NCBI GenBank assembly: GCA_029204225.1 | Contig: CM055104.1 | Location: forward strand, 46,806,451 to 46,870,450 | From: Diphasiastrum complanatum | Taxonomy: Eukaryota; Streptophyta; Lycopodiopsida; Lycopodiales; Lycopodiaceae | Direction of reading: 5' to 3' | Length of the DNA stretch: 64,000 nt | Shown: piece by piece, positions 32,641 to 44,173 of the stretch | How the letters are laid out: the number at the start of each line of letters is the position of its first letter | Numbering within the stretch: the stretch's first letter is position 1 | Position numbers and translations under genes: made by a program | Notes under the pieces: model-generated | Database searches by the model: none | The model's input: the letters and a program-made list of their open reading frames with translations, nothing else | What the model was told of the DNA's origin: nothing

Positions 32641-34060
32641 ATCAATTCAATCACACCTTCAAAAGACAGATTCACTCATTAAAGACCTCAGCCAGAAAAT
32701 TACAGCCATCAAATGCGCAGCATCCTCCCACGTAGCTACTTCATCTATGATCCAACTACTTGAAAGTAAAGTGGCACTTTTTGTATCCTCCATTCTGCTT
32801 CTGGGTGTTTCCTCAGTTCTTCTCCCAGTCGAAGTCCCAGCCTCATCGACACTCTTGTCTTGATGAGAAGAGGAGAACCTTCGATTGGTAGGTTACACAA
32901 ATCTTGGATTAACAGTCTTCAAGGGGATGGAATCATCAACATTGTAATTGGGTCTGGTGGGTACTTGGTTAGAAGGAGGAGAAGGGTTCTGGATGGTGGA
33001 TTGGATAGGGACTTGGTGGAAGGGTGAAAGAACTAACAATACTACAGTTGCAACCTTAGACCTTTGCAGTGTCGAGCTTTGACCACTACTTGCTTGGTGA
33101 GGAGCTCACTTTGTCCTGCAGGCTCACTGTCATCTTCATCTTTTCCTTTTCTGCAGCTCCTTCTTCCTTTGATCCATTACTTTTGGATCTCTTCAGGCTT
33201 CACATGAGCGGATTCAAACATCATTGCTCCAGAGGGTTTCTTTTGATCGAAATCGATCTGACTCATCTATTGCTTAAGTTGATCTTGTAGATCTTCCTTT
33301 CCTCGTCAGCTTCTTGGCTCTTTCTCTTTATTTCTTATTGTTGCTTCACCTGCTTTCTTAAATCTTCTTTTTCTAGCTGACCAACCAATGTAGGTGGTAG
33401 TTGGTCTCCGCAAGACGCTTGCAATGATCTATTAGCAGCCGCGGTAAGACTATCAAGGTCTAAAAAAACAGGGAATTTCTCAGATGAATAATGGGATGGT
33501 GGAAAACAGAAAGATGGAAGCTAGGGTGGTGGTGGTGGTGGTAGATGGTGTGGGTGATATAATAGGCATGGGAGTAGACATAGGTGTTGTGGCAAGAGGA
33601 TTGATTAATGGGAATGTGGATGGCGTGAATGTAGGAGTGGTTGAAGGAGAAGACTGATTTTCCAATACTTGTACTTCCCCCCTGAAGGATCTCCTTCTTG
33701 ACAGGGGTGCTCCTTCTGATTGAGTCCCTTTGGATTGTCCATCTGTCTTCTTAGCCTTTGTCTTCTTTGTCTTTGGTTTTGTGACCTTGGCTGGTGATCC
33801 TGCTCATGTTGTTGCTGGCAATGTGGCTGCTTCTGTTGATGCCTGCAAATCCATTCTCCCCCCCAAAAAAAAAACTCGTTGGTGGGGATGTTGCTGCTGG
33901 CGTGTCCTATAAGCTCAAGGTTGGAACACGCAATTGAAGCACGTTGAAGCACGTCTTTTGAGATTCGGTTGGACACTCGATTGATAGGACCAATCGAGGA
34001 CTCGGTGAAATTTGCTAAATCACTCAGTTGAGTCTTCGGTTGAACACAAAGTTCCAAATA
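32640..34060 (-). pseudogene. Degenerate Pro/Gln-rich, coiled-coil-like coding remnant (possible gag-like)
   Basis: On the minus strand broken frames give an Arg/Gln-rich stretch (QQHEQDHQPRSQNQRQRR), a Ser/Thr/Pro-rich stretch, a charged segment resembling a coiled coil (LVGQLEKEDLRKQVKQQ) and a Pro-rich segment (SPPSNQVPTRPNYN). It lies on the strand and side expected for the internal region of the LTR element whose 5' LTR is 35571-36724. No retroviral domain is recognisable, so the gag idea is positional only. Confidence 0.25.
33525..33542. repeat. (GGT)n trinucleotide repeat
   Basis: Six GGT units, part of the degenerate minus-strand Thr-rich frame. Confidence 0.9.
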
Positions 34061-34089
34061 GTAGTGTAATTCAGTCTTTCAGGAGAACT

Positions 34090-34900
34090 AAAATAATAGA
34101 AATTGGAGGTCCAGGTTCGGCTGGAAGGGTGTGATATAGATGTTATTCAACCTTGGAGGACCCTCAGCTGATTGGTACTTTGTTCCTGAATGGATGTCAG
34201 ATAGCATCCTTCGGTTGAACCTCTCGGTCGAGGAGACTCGGTTTCGGTTAAGCTGCTTAGTGAAGATTCGATTGAAGATTTCGGTTGAGAGTTCACGTGG
34301 AAAATTTCCAAGGAAACTTGAGGCTCGGTTGAACTTCTCGCTTGATGATCTGGACGCAATTCGCGGTTCTGGTCTTCAGGAGAAGACCTTCAAAAGGACC
34401 GGAATTCGGTTGAAGTAGCTTGGATATGATCTTGGTATTCGGGTGAACATCCGGTTCGGCTGAACATTCTGTTCGGTGGACTTTCAGTTCGATTGAAACA
34501 GAAGTGAACACTCGGTTCGGTTGAAACAGGAGTGATCACTCGGTTCGGTTGATGTTTCAAGTTGTGGACTCGGCTAGTGAATCAATAGTGGTTTAGAGAT
34601 TCGTTGCAAATTCTGTTGCTTGCAGATGTGTTTGCTTGCAGGTCGTTTGCGTGCAGGTTGTTTGCAGGTTGGAATTCGGCTGACAATGGAGTTGAGGTAT
34701 GCGGTTGATGGAGAAGTCAATTATGGGTCGGCTGAAGGAGGAGTTAATGATGGTTCGGTTAGTGCAGGAGTGAACTGTGGGTCGGCTCGGTTGATTAAGG
34801 ATGAGTGAAAAGTGGATCGGCTGATGAGGCTTTGAAAGGGGGTCGGTTGAGTGCGTGTGGCTCGGCTCGAGCCTCGGTTAATTAAGGATGAGTGAAAAGT
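34090..34900 (-). repeat. Degenerate TCGGTTGA-rich leader region
   Basis: The plus strand repeats TCGGTTGA, TTCGGTTGAA and CGGCTGATG words at irregular short intervals. A longer copy, TTAAGGATGAGTGAAAAGTGG, occurs at about 34795 and 34881. In the orientation of the LTR element this lies between primer site and first coding remnant, i.e. in the leader. Confidence 0.7.
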
Positions 34901-34907
34901 GGATTGG

Positions 34908-35090
34908 CTGATGAGGGAGTCAAGAGGAGTCGGCTGATGGTGGAGTCAAAAGGAGTCGGCTGATGAGGGAGTCAAGAGGAGTCGGCGGATGGAGGAGTGG
35001 AGATGAGTTGGTTGAAGGAGTGGAAAGAGGAGTCGGCTGATATGCGAGTCAAGAGGAGTCGGCTGATGAGGGAGCTGAAGCTGTTTGGTT
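34908..35090 (-). repeat. 26-bp tandem repeat, about seven units
   Basis: Successive units follow the pattern CTGATGAGGGAGTCAAGAGG + AGTCGG. Most are exactly 26 bp and one is 25 bp. Similarity falls off toward 35090. The frame across it is open on the minus strand (to 35527), but the Pro/Ser/His-rich product reflects the repeat. Confidence 0.85.
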
Positions 35091-35551
35091 AATGATGGAG
35101 TGAAACTGGTGCGACGGACAGAGGATGCAGTGGACAGGGTGGAAGACTGGTGGACAGGTTGTGCGGGTGATGAAGCGATTCGGTGGAAGGGTGAGGTGGT
35201 GCACCACATAATCAGTGAAAGACCATACCACTCGACTAATGTCCAGCGGCCAGAATCAGACTGAACAAGAACGTTGCAGACAGGTGCGGCTGATGGCATG
35301 GTTGGAAAAAAGCCAAGAAATGGTGTGGGCAGCAGGAAAAAGTTGTGAAAGATCGGGACAGAGGTAGAAAGGGATGTGGGAAGAAGGATGTGGATGGATG
35401 GATGGTTGTTAAGAGTAATGATAGTGGAAAATAGAGATGAGATGAGAGCCGTTTCAGTGCAGATTTGCAGACAGATAGATATAACGTTTTGTATTGATCC
35501 GATCAAGGACAGCATTGCAGCAGTCATGGATGTATGATGGGTCTGAGATCA

Positions 35552-35570
35552 GGCAGCAACGGGCGCCAAA
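35552..35570 (-). promoter_or_regulatory. Primer-binding site, TGGCGCC type
   Basis: The minus strand reads TTTGGCGCCCGTTGCTGCC immediately after the LTR end CAACA. TGGCGCC-type sites are used by many plant gypsy-like and non-autonomous LTR elements. It shows that the internal region lies to the left. Confidence 0.75.
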
Positions 35571-36724
35571 TGTTGACAGATCTCTGCTTAGGATCTGTCA
35601 ACGGGTTTATGCTTCTTCTTATGGTTGTTACCAGGCTTCTTCGGGCATTTCCAGAAATTACATGTTCTTGGTTTGATACCCAAATCAGGCAGAGGGATCT
35701 GAAAGCGTTGTAGTATTGTCTTGCCTGTCAGAGGACACACGGGTTTGTCACTCTTGAACTGTACTCACATGCATTCACTACCAAACATGCAAGCCAAGAT
35801 GATCAACAATGGATCAGCATGCTACTCAGTTGAACACCAGTCAGATTCTTACAAACTAATTGTCATACACTGAAATGGACAGATTCTTGCAAACTGAAAA
35901 CTAATCTAGACATGCATCAAAACAGAATCAAGGAACAAGAAACTAATTAGACAGCATTTCGAAAGTCCAAAAATCAAGAAACACACATCTCTTGATTCTT
36001 GGACATCCCAAGAACATCAAGAACTGGGATGTCGATGGATTTGCAAGATCTAAACCACAATCCTAGCCTATATAGTTTACTTGAATGCTTGAATCCTACT
36101 TTAATCCACAAAAACAAGAAATCTAATCCACCACTATTCCACAACTAATCTATTCCACATTGCATAAAGAAACAAGAAACTACACTAAATCCACAACCAC
36201 ACATAAGATGGAAGGGCATGATCATAAGAGCATCACTCAAGAAAACAACTATGATCAAGGAGCTAGTTGCATGCATAAAACTCGTGAAGGCTCGTCTCAT
36301 TAGGACATGGAATAGTTGCATTACACAAAAAAGCTCTCTTTTACAAAGAGGGGACCTCTTAAATAAGCAAGAGAGTCACCTAGTCCAGTGGAGCCCATGT
36401 GGCAATTCCACATTAAAACAAGTTACAAGTGGAATTACCTTCTCCACTAGAGGTCACCATCAAAAGGTGTGTCACTCTACTTTTCTAAGAGGGGTCTACT
36501 TACATTTATATCAAATGCCTAAAAATACTAACTCGGTCATTCCATTTCTTTTGGGATTCACCATGAGGCTCACATAATATCTTCTTATCATTCTTAGCTA
36601 GCATTTCTCGGCTCTCATTCTTCATTCATCCCTTCTTCTTCAGAGACCTCTTCGGTCTAAGGTGAGATGTGCTCTTGGATAGCTCTGGCCTAGTATCTTG
36701 GGGATTGGTCAGAATCAGCCAACA
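35571..36724 (-). repeat. 5' LTR (1154 bp) of the family with the solo LTR at 14.6 kb
   Basis: Begins TGTTGACAG and ends AGCCAACA on the plus strand, with TG...CA ends and a TGTTG/CAACA inverted terminus. It is followed on its left by the primer site. It aligns over its length with 14571-15701 but is clearly diverged. No matching 3' LTR or GTTAC duplication was found to the left in the window, so the element is 3'-truncated or not recognisable beyond about 32.6 kb. Confidence 0.85.
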
Positions 36725-36881
36725 GTTACGTAGTAATTTATGTGGGTCATAACTTGAACACACTCAACATTGACTTACCATAAGACTAACTTATAAGCAT
36801 AGTTTCCACAAACCACAGCTCGAACATCGATATTGTAAAAAAATTGGCCTGTGGCCAATTTGTCTCAAATTGCACGTGCGC

Positions 36882-36909
36882 AGAGAGAGAGAGAGAGAGA
36901 GAGAGAGAG
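36882..36909. repeat. (AG)n microsatellite
   Basis: Fourteen uninterrupted AG units. Confidence 0.97.
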
Positions 36910-38116
36910 TTGAGGGTGATTAGAGGTATTTGGCTTGAGATTGTGAGGGGGTTTTAGGATTTAGGGGGTAAAAGAGAGCTAATAGATCATCGATGTGCAA
37001 TGCACAATGTGCATTGTGAGAGGGGGGTTTGACAATGTGAGGGGAGTTTGGAGATAGCAATCTTAGTTTTTAGATATGATTGATTACCATCGCTTCAACT
37101 ATGGCACACCGGGCACGAATAGATGGACATGCAAATAATGCCACAATATTGACACGTGTGGGCATACATGCATCAAGGAGCATTCATTACGTTGAAGTGG
37201 TCCAAAATTGTCCCTTGCACACACGCTCCTAACATAATAAGAATTACTACTGCTTCTATGGACGAGACTAGCCCTACGAGGCCCAAAGGTAAACACTCAA
37301 TTCTCAACTATGATTTGAACTTTCAATATTCACAATTGCTTTTTCTACCTTTATCATCTCATATGGTAACTTCTTGGAAGTAACACTACTAGACTCCCTC
37401 TCAAACTCATGAAAAAAATCTCTCACAAAACTTTTAACTAACTGATAACCACAAACCTTTAATCACAAACCGAACATTGAACGTTGAACTAAAACATAAA
37501 AGTTCTGAGTTCAAGTGAGGACTAAGTAGGCTAAGTGCTAAGTTCTAAGTGGTTCAAACTTTAGACAATAACATCATACACGGTGGCACTATGCACAAAG
37601 TTAATGGGCCCATGAGAGTAAATCACCGAATTTGTGAACATCACTATTTCTGAAGAATTGATTATCATGTGAACCAGCAAGAAGCTACACATAAAATTTG
37701 TTACAACTTAGAAGAAAAAGATTTATCTTGATTTCTACTAGCTACCACTTACTTTACCATCCAACTATACTCAAGAGTCAAGACCAAAAACACTATAATA
37801 TCTGTGATTAGGTATGATCTATATGCATGCAACACCCAACCTATTTGATATTTATGATTTTTATCTATCACAAAGTTTTGATCCATCTAAGCTTTAAAAT
37901 TCTAACTAACCAAATTATACCTAAATTTCTAATCTTTGAACGTAATATCTATCTAGTCTATCAATTGTTTAATCTATCTATTGACTATGAATCATCATAT
38001 CATGATATATATGACTTGTCTATCTTTATTCTGATTTCTTAGCCACTTTAAAGTTTGAATTTTGAAATATTGACTTCAAAAATGTGCTTTCTAAACTAGT
38101 AAATTGAATTGTTTTT

Positions 38117-38419
38117 TTGGCAGATCGAGATGTGTCCGCAACACAACCAAAGCCTTCCGCATCATGCCCCTTGGTTGCCCACCACACATCCCTCTCTTCT
38201 CATGGAGAAGTTAGGGCTCCAGATGAGACACGACCCAATAGTTGGATTTTCAATATCGAATCCTCCATGGCACCACCTTCAACCACCATACCACCATCAA
38301 GAGGGAGAGGGAGAGGCAAACAGGCAGGCAACACTACACAGTTGCTAGCAGCCTGCAGGAGTTGTTATGTGTCTAGATTCGCTTCGAAAGTGATGGAAGA
38401 AGTGAAAATTATAGCCTGA
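38117..38419 (+). CDS. Weak open frame, possible exon of unknown gene
   Basis: An open frame of 100 codons is preceded by a pyrimidine tract and AG (TTGTTTTTTTGGCAG at about 38109-38123), which looks like a 3' splice site. The peptide has an Arg/Gly-rich segment (SRGRGRGKQAG) and no recognised domain. A second frame in the same stretch is also open, so the signal is not strong. No partner exon was identified. Confidence 0.2.
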   Translation: MADRDVSATQPKPSASCPLVAHHTSLSSHGEVRAPDETRPNSWIFNIESSMAPPSTTIPPSRGRGRGKQAGNTTQLLAACRSCYVSRFASKVMEEVKIIA

Positions 38420-38635
38420 CAGTGCTTTTACACCTAACCTCCCATTTCATCTTAATAAGACCCCGACATGGAGGAATATCATCACCAAGGTGAACAAGAT
38501 CAAGCAAGCTTAACCGGGGCCATGTAGTGAGCATTTCAAGACAATAAGACTTGTTGTTAAGCAAGCTTCAATTGACTAGCAGCAAGAGTGCCTCAAGAGC
38601 GCATTTGTTGAAAAAACAAAATCCGTGTTGCTTCT

Positions 38636-38662
<27 letters not shown>
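38636..38662. repeat. (AG)n microsatellite
   Basis: About 13 AG units. Confidence 0.97.
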
Positions 38663-38666
<4 letters not shown>

Positions 38667-41298
38667 GTGGCGATTGAAGATTTGGCGAGCATCTACTCAA
38701 CAATTTGAAAGCACTGTGCATTCATGCTTATTATCCAATTTGGTGCTTAATTGTTTTTGAGATGTTTGGTGCATAATTGTTCTTCTACACAAACCACAAT
38801 GGGTGTTTTTGATGTGTCAAATTTTATATCAGTTGGGTGTGTCTGATATGTGCATTTAGGTTTACGCACTTTGTTATGTTGTAATGTACAATAGGGATGT
38901 CTCATGAAAAAGGATAGAATAGTTTGGAGAACGCAACTAAAATTATATGACTTCTATCAAGCATGTTGGTTGATCAAGCTTACCCCCAAAAAGTTGTACA
39001 AATTCTCAGTAGAAGCTCCTTATGCCCCAACCTGAACCGCATTGTACCTAACACTACTGGCAACCTACATAAATGTACTAACCAGTTGCTTCAATAGTCA
39101 TAGTTTTCAGCCAATTCAAATCCAACATAAGACCCTATTCTAACTATATATCTACCCTAAATTGAACCATGTTGTACCTGAAACGACTGGCAATCTACAT
39201 AAATGTACTGTTCTCGCCAAGAGCTTCACTCTAATACGCATATTACCCACCAAGACCAAAACCAAAACCCAAAAAAAACCATTCTTGTAACTCTTAACAG
39301 ACTCGTGAATCGCGAATGCCAATCATACGCATTCACACATGCTACTAGACAATATTAATTTTCAGCCTTGCTATTATTATATATGAATGTTCAAGTTTCA
39401 AGAGTCAAGGATCAAGATTGATCATTTCTACAAGGTTATGTATTAGGTATGGTTGCACCATCATATATGATTGTTGGAGCGATGTTAGGAAGTGACAATA
39501 TTGAATATCATCTTCTTGCATGGGGACAATAGTTTTAGAATGCATCAAAAGCTCTAGGGTAGCAGTGACTAGCAAGTACATGTTAGCCATATTTGATCAC
39601 TGTTGGTGTAGTTCAACTCTGTATCATATCTTCTCAATTGTATACACATCAAATGAACGCATCGTTTTCAAAGTTTCCATTTCACATATTTTTCTATTCT
39701 TATTAAGATTTCGTACCTCTCTCAATTGCCTCAATTTCTCTTTATTAATACATTACACAGTTGCAGCAGAATGCGTTCCGCTGCAAAAATGCTCCGACAC
39801 TTTTTTTCTCTTTTTAAGGAAAATTGCCATTCTGTTGGAAATTTCTTTGTTAATATGTCGCAAGCTCTGTTGTGAATTTGCTACGCTTTAAGCTGAAATC
39901 CAATCGAAAGGTCTGTAGTAGGTTGTAGCTTGGTCACATAGGTAGCTCCAACAAAGAGGAATTTTGTTGAGAACATTCTCAGATCATCTATACTCAACTG
40001 AGAATATATGTCACCAAATGTCATTAATTTAAAGATAGATTGTCATAGTCTTTCTTCTTGTAACAAACTACATGTGCAATCATTGCAAGTTTCTTTTGTT
40101 TTTGGTACAAATACTCTAAAAAAATGTATTATAGCAAGGCCTCCATAGCAGGCTACTCCAATAATGAATATTTTAGGTCAATATTCTGAACAATTCCAAT
40201 AGGTCCGCAAAGAAACCTTTGTCTACTCTTATTGTACTTTAACTCATCTTTTTTGACAATTCTCCTAAAAGAAATTTAGGAAAAAAAAAGTAAAAATTAA
40301 ATAATAAGCAAATATAAATTAAAAAATTAGAAGTTTTTTAAAAAATTGAGTTTTGAAAAAGCCTAACCCTAAAATCCAAAGTACATTCCGGATAACTTTT
40401 CAAAAAACGTTCCGAAACGGGTATTGCAATTATGATACATAATAATCTATATAAGAATGGTGAAAGTAAGTAGAAAACGATTAGAATTGAATACTAAACA
40501 ACACAAAAGGAATGAAAATATGTCACATCACTGCACATACATAGCATTAAAATCTTAGTGAGCAATCATTACCTACCCTAGACCAATAACTTTAAATTTC
40601 AAATCTCTCTGTGTTTGTGTTAAGTTGGAAAATCTTATGAAAATGACTCAAATCTTTTGTGCATATTGTATGATCAAAATATTCAAAACTTCTAAGATCC
40701 ATTATCCTTCATCATACTAAACCTATTTTTTTATTGAAATTCAATGGATTTGAAAATATTGCTTGTAGACTATTCGAACCAATCCCAAAATAATCTGATT
40801 GTGATTCCTTTCAACTGCCTTAAAAAAAGAGGGAGGCGTTAGTTTCAACTTTCAATTTATATGTTTTGTTATATATAAGCATCTATACACAAAAATCAAG
40901 TATAGATTAAATCTTTTATGTCTGATGACTATATATCCATGTTCTGAAAGTAGTTGTTCAAGAGCAAGGAAGCTAACGCTTTGCTTCCAATATTTCATTC
41001 ATGCACCTCAGCACATAATGAGCAGACAGCATACTCGCCCTTAAACTCAAAACCTTAAGCCTTCAAAAAAAATATTGTGATTGAATGCTTACCCACATCA
41101 GATACATTTTCATGTAGCACAGACAAAAGATGAAGTGCAATTTAATACCTATCTGAAGTTCCAATGATGGTGATGTGCTGAGAGAAACTTATAAGATTAA
41201 GCTTCAAAACAATATATATATAAGAGTAGCCTCCAAAATAAGCATTCCAGAGTGGCTCTAAGTTCAAAGTTGACAAGAGACTGAAAGCTGTGCGTGCC

Positions 41299-41304
41299 TT
41301 TATT
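41299..41304 (-). terminator. Candidate poly(A) signal for NDUFB7
   Basis: TTTATT on the plus strand gives AATAAA on the minus strand, about 340 bp beyond the NDUFB7 stop. Plant poly(A) signals are loose, so this is only a candidate. Confidence 0.25.
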
Positions 41305-41643
41305 GAAAAATAAAGCAACTGCAATGAGAAAGGTAGCAATGCAATGTATAGTTTCAAGGACGGTTGAACTTGTCAAATCATCTATCTCACCTTCAAATCG
41401 GGGTGAAACACTGCAACCAAAACTGTCTTAGGTTAAGACTGAGCAAAGACTGAAGAATTGGATACTTTTAAGCCACGTGTAGCACGTAAACAGAAGAAAT
41501 AGCCATAGTACAATGTATGGCGAGAGAATCAACTACGGAGGCAAAGGAATCGCTTAGAAATAGGTATTGTCAGGATAACCAAAGAAAAAGGCAAACAAGC
41601 TGCAAGAAAAAACACACCAAACTTTGAACTGGATGCAAGCGGT

Positions 41644-41907
41644 CTATTGGAGGGCGTGGCGCTGAGCAACGGCAACCTCTCGCGCCTCTCTTAGGGCTTC
41701 CATTTTCCGCAATCGCTGCAAAAATAGCTGGTATTCACATCGTTCGTAAGAGTGGCGCTCTTCCTCGCATTTCCAAGGAAGATAAAAGGACTCCACCCTG
41801 CATTTGTTGAGCGGAATCAGTTTATTTGCACACAAGTCACGCGATCCCAATGGTAATCTCGCTGCCGCCATCTCCTCTCTGCTCGCTATCATCTCCTCCT
41901 TCGCCAT
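41644..41907 (-). CDS. NDUFB7: NADH dehydrogenase (ubiquinone) 1 beta subcomplex subunit 7 (NDUFB7/B18-like)
   Basis: Encodes 87 residues from an ATG at 41907 to TAG. The product is a supernumerary subunit of mitochondrial complex I, placed in the intermembrane space and held by two disulfides in a twin CX9C helix pair. That signature is exact here: C26-x9-C36 (CANKLIPLNKC) and C47-x9-C57 (CEEERHSYERC). Family words IPLNKCR, FYLPWKCE and ERCEY are all present, as is the upstream MIASREEM and LGSRDLC. CX9C proteins need no cleaved presequence. The frame has no intron, and its 87 residues are somewhat shorter than the roughly 100 I recall for angiosperm homologues, mostly at the C-terminus. A GA-rich run lies in the presumed 5' UTR and a TATA-like box about 175 bp upstream. 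It is the only host gene recognised. A retrocopy cannot be excluded, but no poly(A) tract or lesion is seen. Confidence 0.92.
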   Translation of the reverse strand: MAKEEMIASREEMAAARLPLGSRDLCANKLIPLNKCRVESFYLPWKCEEERHSYERCEYQLFLQRLRKMEALREAREVAVAQRHALQ

Positions 41908-41926
41908 CTCTCTCCTGTGCGCGCGC

Positions 41927-41946
41927 CTCTCTCTCTCTCTCTCTCT
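41927..41946. repeat. (CT)n microsatellite in NDUFB7 5' leader
   Basis: Ten CT units on the plus strand (GA on the gene strand) lie 20-40 bp upstream of the NDUFB7 ATG. GA-rich leaders are frequent in plant housekeeping genes. Confidence 0.9.
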
Positions 41947-42077
41947 TCCTCCCTAGAGAGAGAGGCACTCTTCCTCCGAGGGCATTATGGAGTGCTCGGA
42001 AGCTCGGATCCGTAAAATATAGGAATAGAATCGGCAAGTTTTCTCGAAAATCGGCAGCATAAAATGTTTAACAATTT

Positions 42078-42088
42078 TTTATATAAGC
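42078..42088 (-). promoter_or_regulatory. Candidate TATA box of NDUFB7
   Basis: The minus strand reads CTTATATAAAA about 175 bp before the ATG, a plausible position for a core promoter with a leader of about 140 nt. No experimental start is known. Confidence 0.4.
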
Positions 42089-42099
42089 ATATATACCGT

Positions 42100-44170
42100 T
42101 TTATAGGTAAAAGTCTTTAAAAAATTGAGAAGTTCTATAAAATGCAGATCTTTTTAAGAATAACTCAAAAAGATTTCTCGAGCATTGGACCCGGCCCTTA
42201 TGAGCCCACAATGCCTCCGATAGTGTGCCCGAGAAGGTGGAAGTCTCGAGAGAAAAAGAGCTTTCCCTTATGTAATGCCGAGCATGAAGATTTTACCTTA
42301 TTATTTTATTTTTTTTTCTGTTTTCATTTCGCGTATTTTTTTATTTTTATTTTTAAGATTTTTTTTTAAGGTTATTTTTTGCACTTCTTTTTTTCAAATT
42401 TTTTTTGAGTCTTCTCATTTTTTGCACGAGATAAAACAAAGCAAAGGCAATACTATGTGTTGAGGTCAAGTCAATGGAGTTTGAAAAAACGTCAATGTTA
42501 AAAGCTAAATGGTGGTGGTGCCTCACATATTTAAAGTTTGGCCTCTGTGAGAGGGCTCAAACAGGGTGCATGCATTGAAAAAAATAGATTGCTATTGTCA
42601 GACTTTTCTATACGTGATATGCAATCAAGTCGTGAAAAACATGATTGTACTCGATTGTTTGCATGAAAGCATGTAGGGAACACATTCAGTTTGCATGCAA
42701 ATCAGACACATTTGAGCTGTGTTCGGGAAAGCCGGCATAGTCCAAGCATGGAACCGGCATCTTTTTCCAAAAATTGGCATGGCAAAAATTGTACAGGATT
42801 TTTTGTCATAGATCTTGGATTTTATAGGGGAAAACCGGCAAGTAAGAGCTTGTCACTCAACAAAGGCCGAAGAACTCTTTCACGTATGGGTTTTTGAGAG
42901 AAACCTCAAAAAGGTTTCGGGAACACGACATCTGAGGAACGAATGCATGCAATGCCTCATTTGTGCATGATTAATGTTAAAAAGCATAGAAGATAAGAAT
43001 CATTTTTGGTTTTGTATTTATTTATCCTAATCAAGTTTCTTTGGCATACTGGACAAATTACATAGTTAGGGCAGAGAAACTAGCTATCTGGAAATCGAAT
43101 TCTCAGGGAACTCGAATATTCACAATATCAATATTTCACAAATATAGTGTCTCAATTTTCACCTTCTCTAATTGAATCGACATCTCCAAAAATTGGCAGT
43201 TGGGTCAATGTAATATGGCAAAGGTCTGGAATGTGACATTTGTAGTCAATACTTCTCTTCGACGCACTTTTTCAAAAAGCAAAAGATTTCCTTTTGCAGT
43301 TGAGTGTCAATTAGTTAGTCAATCTGGAATTTAAAGGCAGCAGAGGGTGAGACATGACCTAGTGTTGGCAGTAGTAGGACGGAGGAGGTGAATTTGTAAC
43401 TTTTTGTTGTTTTATGTATGAATCAAGACCTGTCTGAAACTCTTTAAAGCAATTGCGCTAGTTAAGCTCTTTTGCAACAATTCTAAATTGCTAAATGTCA
43501 AGAGGATGAGTTATCTAGGAGGCTATTACATCCATGTTTTCTCTACACAGCAAGTTTGCGCAACTGTTTGATTTAGCTTCTATTCAAATTTATCACGACT
43601 AGGAAGCAAAAGTATTAGGCATAGTCAGAATCTTCACTGAATTATGTATAAGAGGCCCTTTAGTAGCTGTAACTAACCCAGATTATTTCGTCAGGATTCT
43701 TTAACAAGGAACAGTCAACTGAGCAGCAAAGATAGCCAAAATTATGTTTTTTTTTCTATAGCCACTTTGACTTCAGTGAACGTTTTATTGTTGCAAACCA
43801 GACATGATTTTTTTTTGTGAGTTATTTGATCCCCATTATTTCATTGGCTAAAGCAGATTGTGTGCATGCATGCAAAAAAACAAACTGCAATTGTCAAATT
43901 TTTCTAGAAGTCTGAGGAACGAATGCATGCAAACACCTCATTGCAATTTCATTTCGCAAAGGATCAGCTTTTTTGTCTCTTTTCAGGTTGAAGGAGGGCG
44001 GCCATCAGAGATCTTGGAGGAGCAAGTTTTGGCACCCAAAAATGAGAATCTCAAATTTGATTTTTATGCAACCAGTTTTCAGCAAGTTTTGTTTGGAGGA
44101 GGGTGCCCAAAAATCTGCAACTGATTTTTGGTTGTGGTGTCTCCCTATCTTGCTGTTTTTGCTTTATACT
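42100..44170. other. Gene-free interval with T-rich tract and dispersed direct repeats
   Basis: 42300-42420 is a T-rich stretch. TCTGAGGAACGAATGCATGCAA occurs at about 42931 and again at about 43912, and neighbouring text (GTGCATGCA, ATTGTCA-A/G-TTTTTCTA) recurs near 42565 and 43860, so parts of this interval are repeated. No coding domain. Confidence 0.4.
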
Positions 44171-44173
44171 ATG

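Larger units (their letters stand above)
36725..41297. other. Mostly gene-free interval
   Basis: AT-rich DNA with two AG microsatellites and one degenerate 47-bp direct repeat (39033-39079 and 39163-39209, about 130 bp apart). One weak open frame near 38.1 kb is listed separately. No other coding signal. Confidence 0.4.

Noticed and set aside
33600-34060. Gln/Arg-rich minus-strand frame considered as a nuclear regulatory protein
   Set aside because: It lies in the decayed interior of an LTR element, and its composition comes from repeated short words.
34946-35527. 193-codon minus-strand frame upstream of the 26-bp repeat
   Set aside because: Composition is Pro/Ser/His/Leu-rich and periodic, matching the tandem repeat and leader DNA. 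No domain.
36725-36729. GTTAC as a target duplication for the 35.6-kb LTR element
   Set aside because: No partner GTTAC adjoining a second LTR was found to the left, so it cannot be called.
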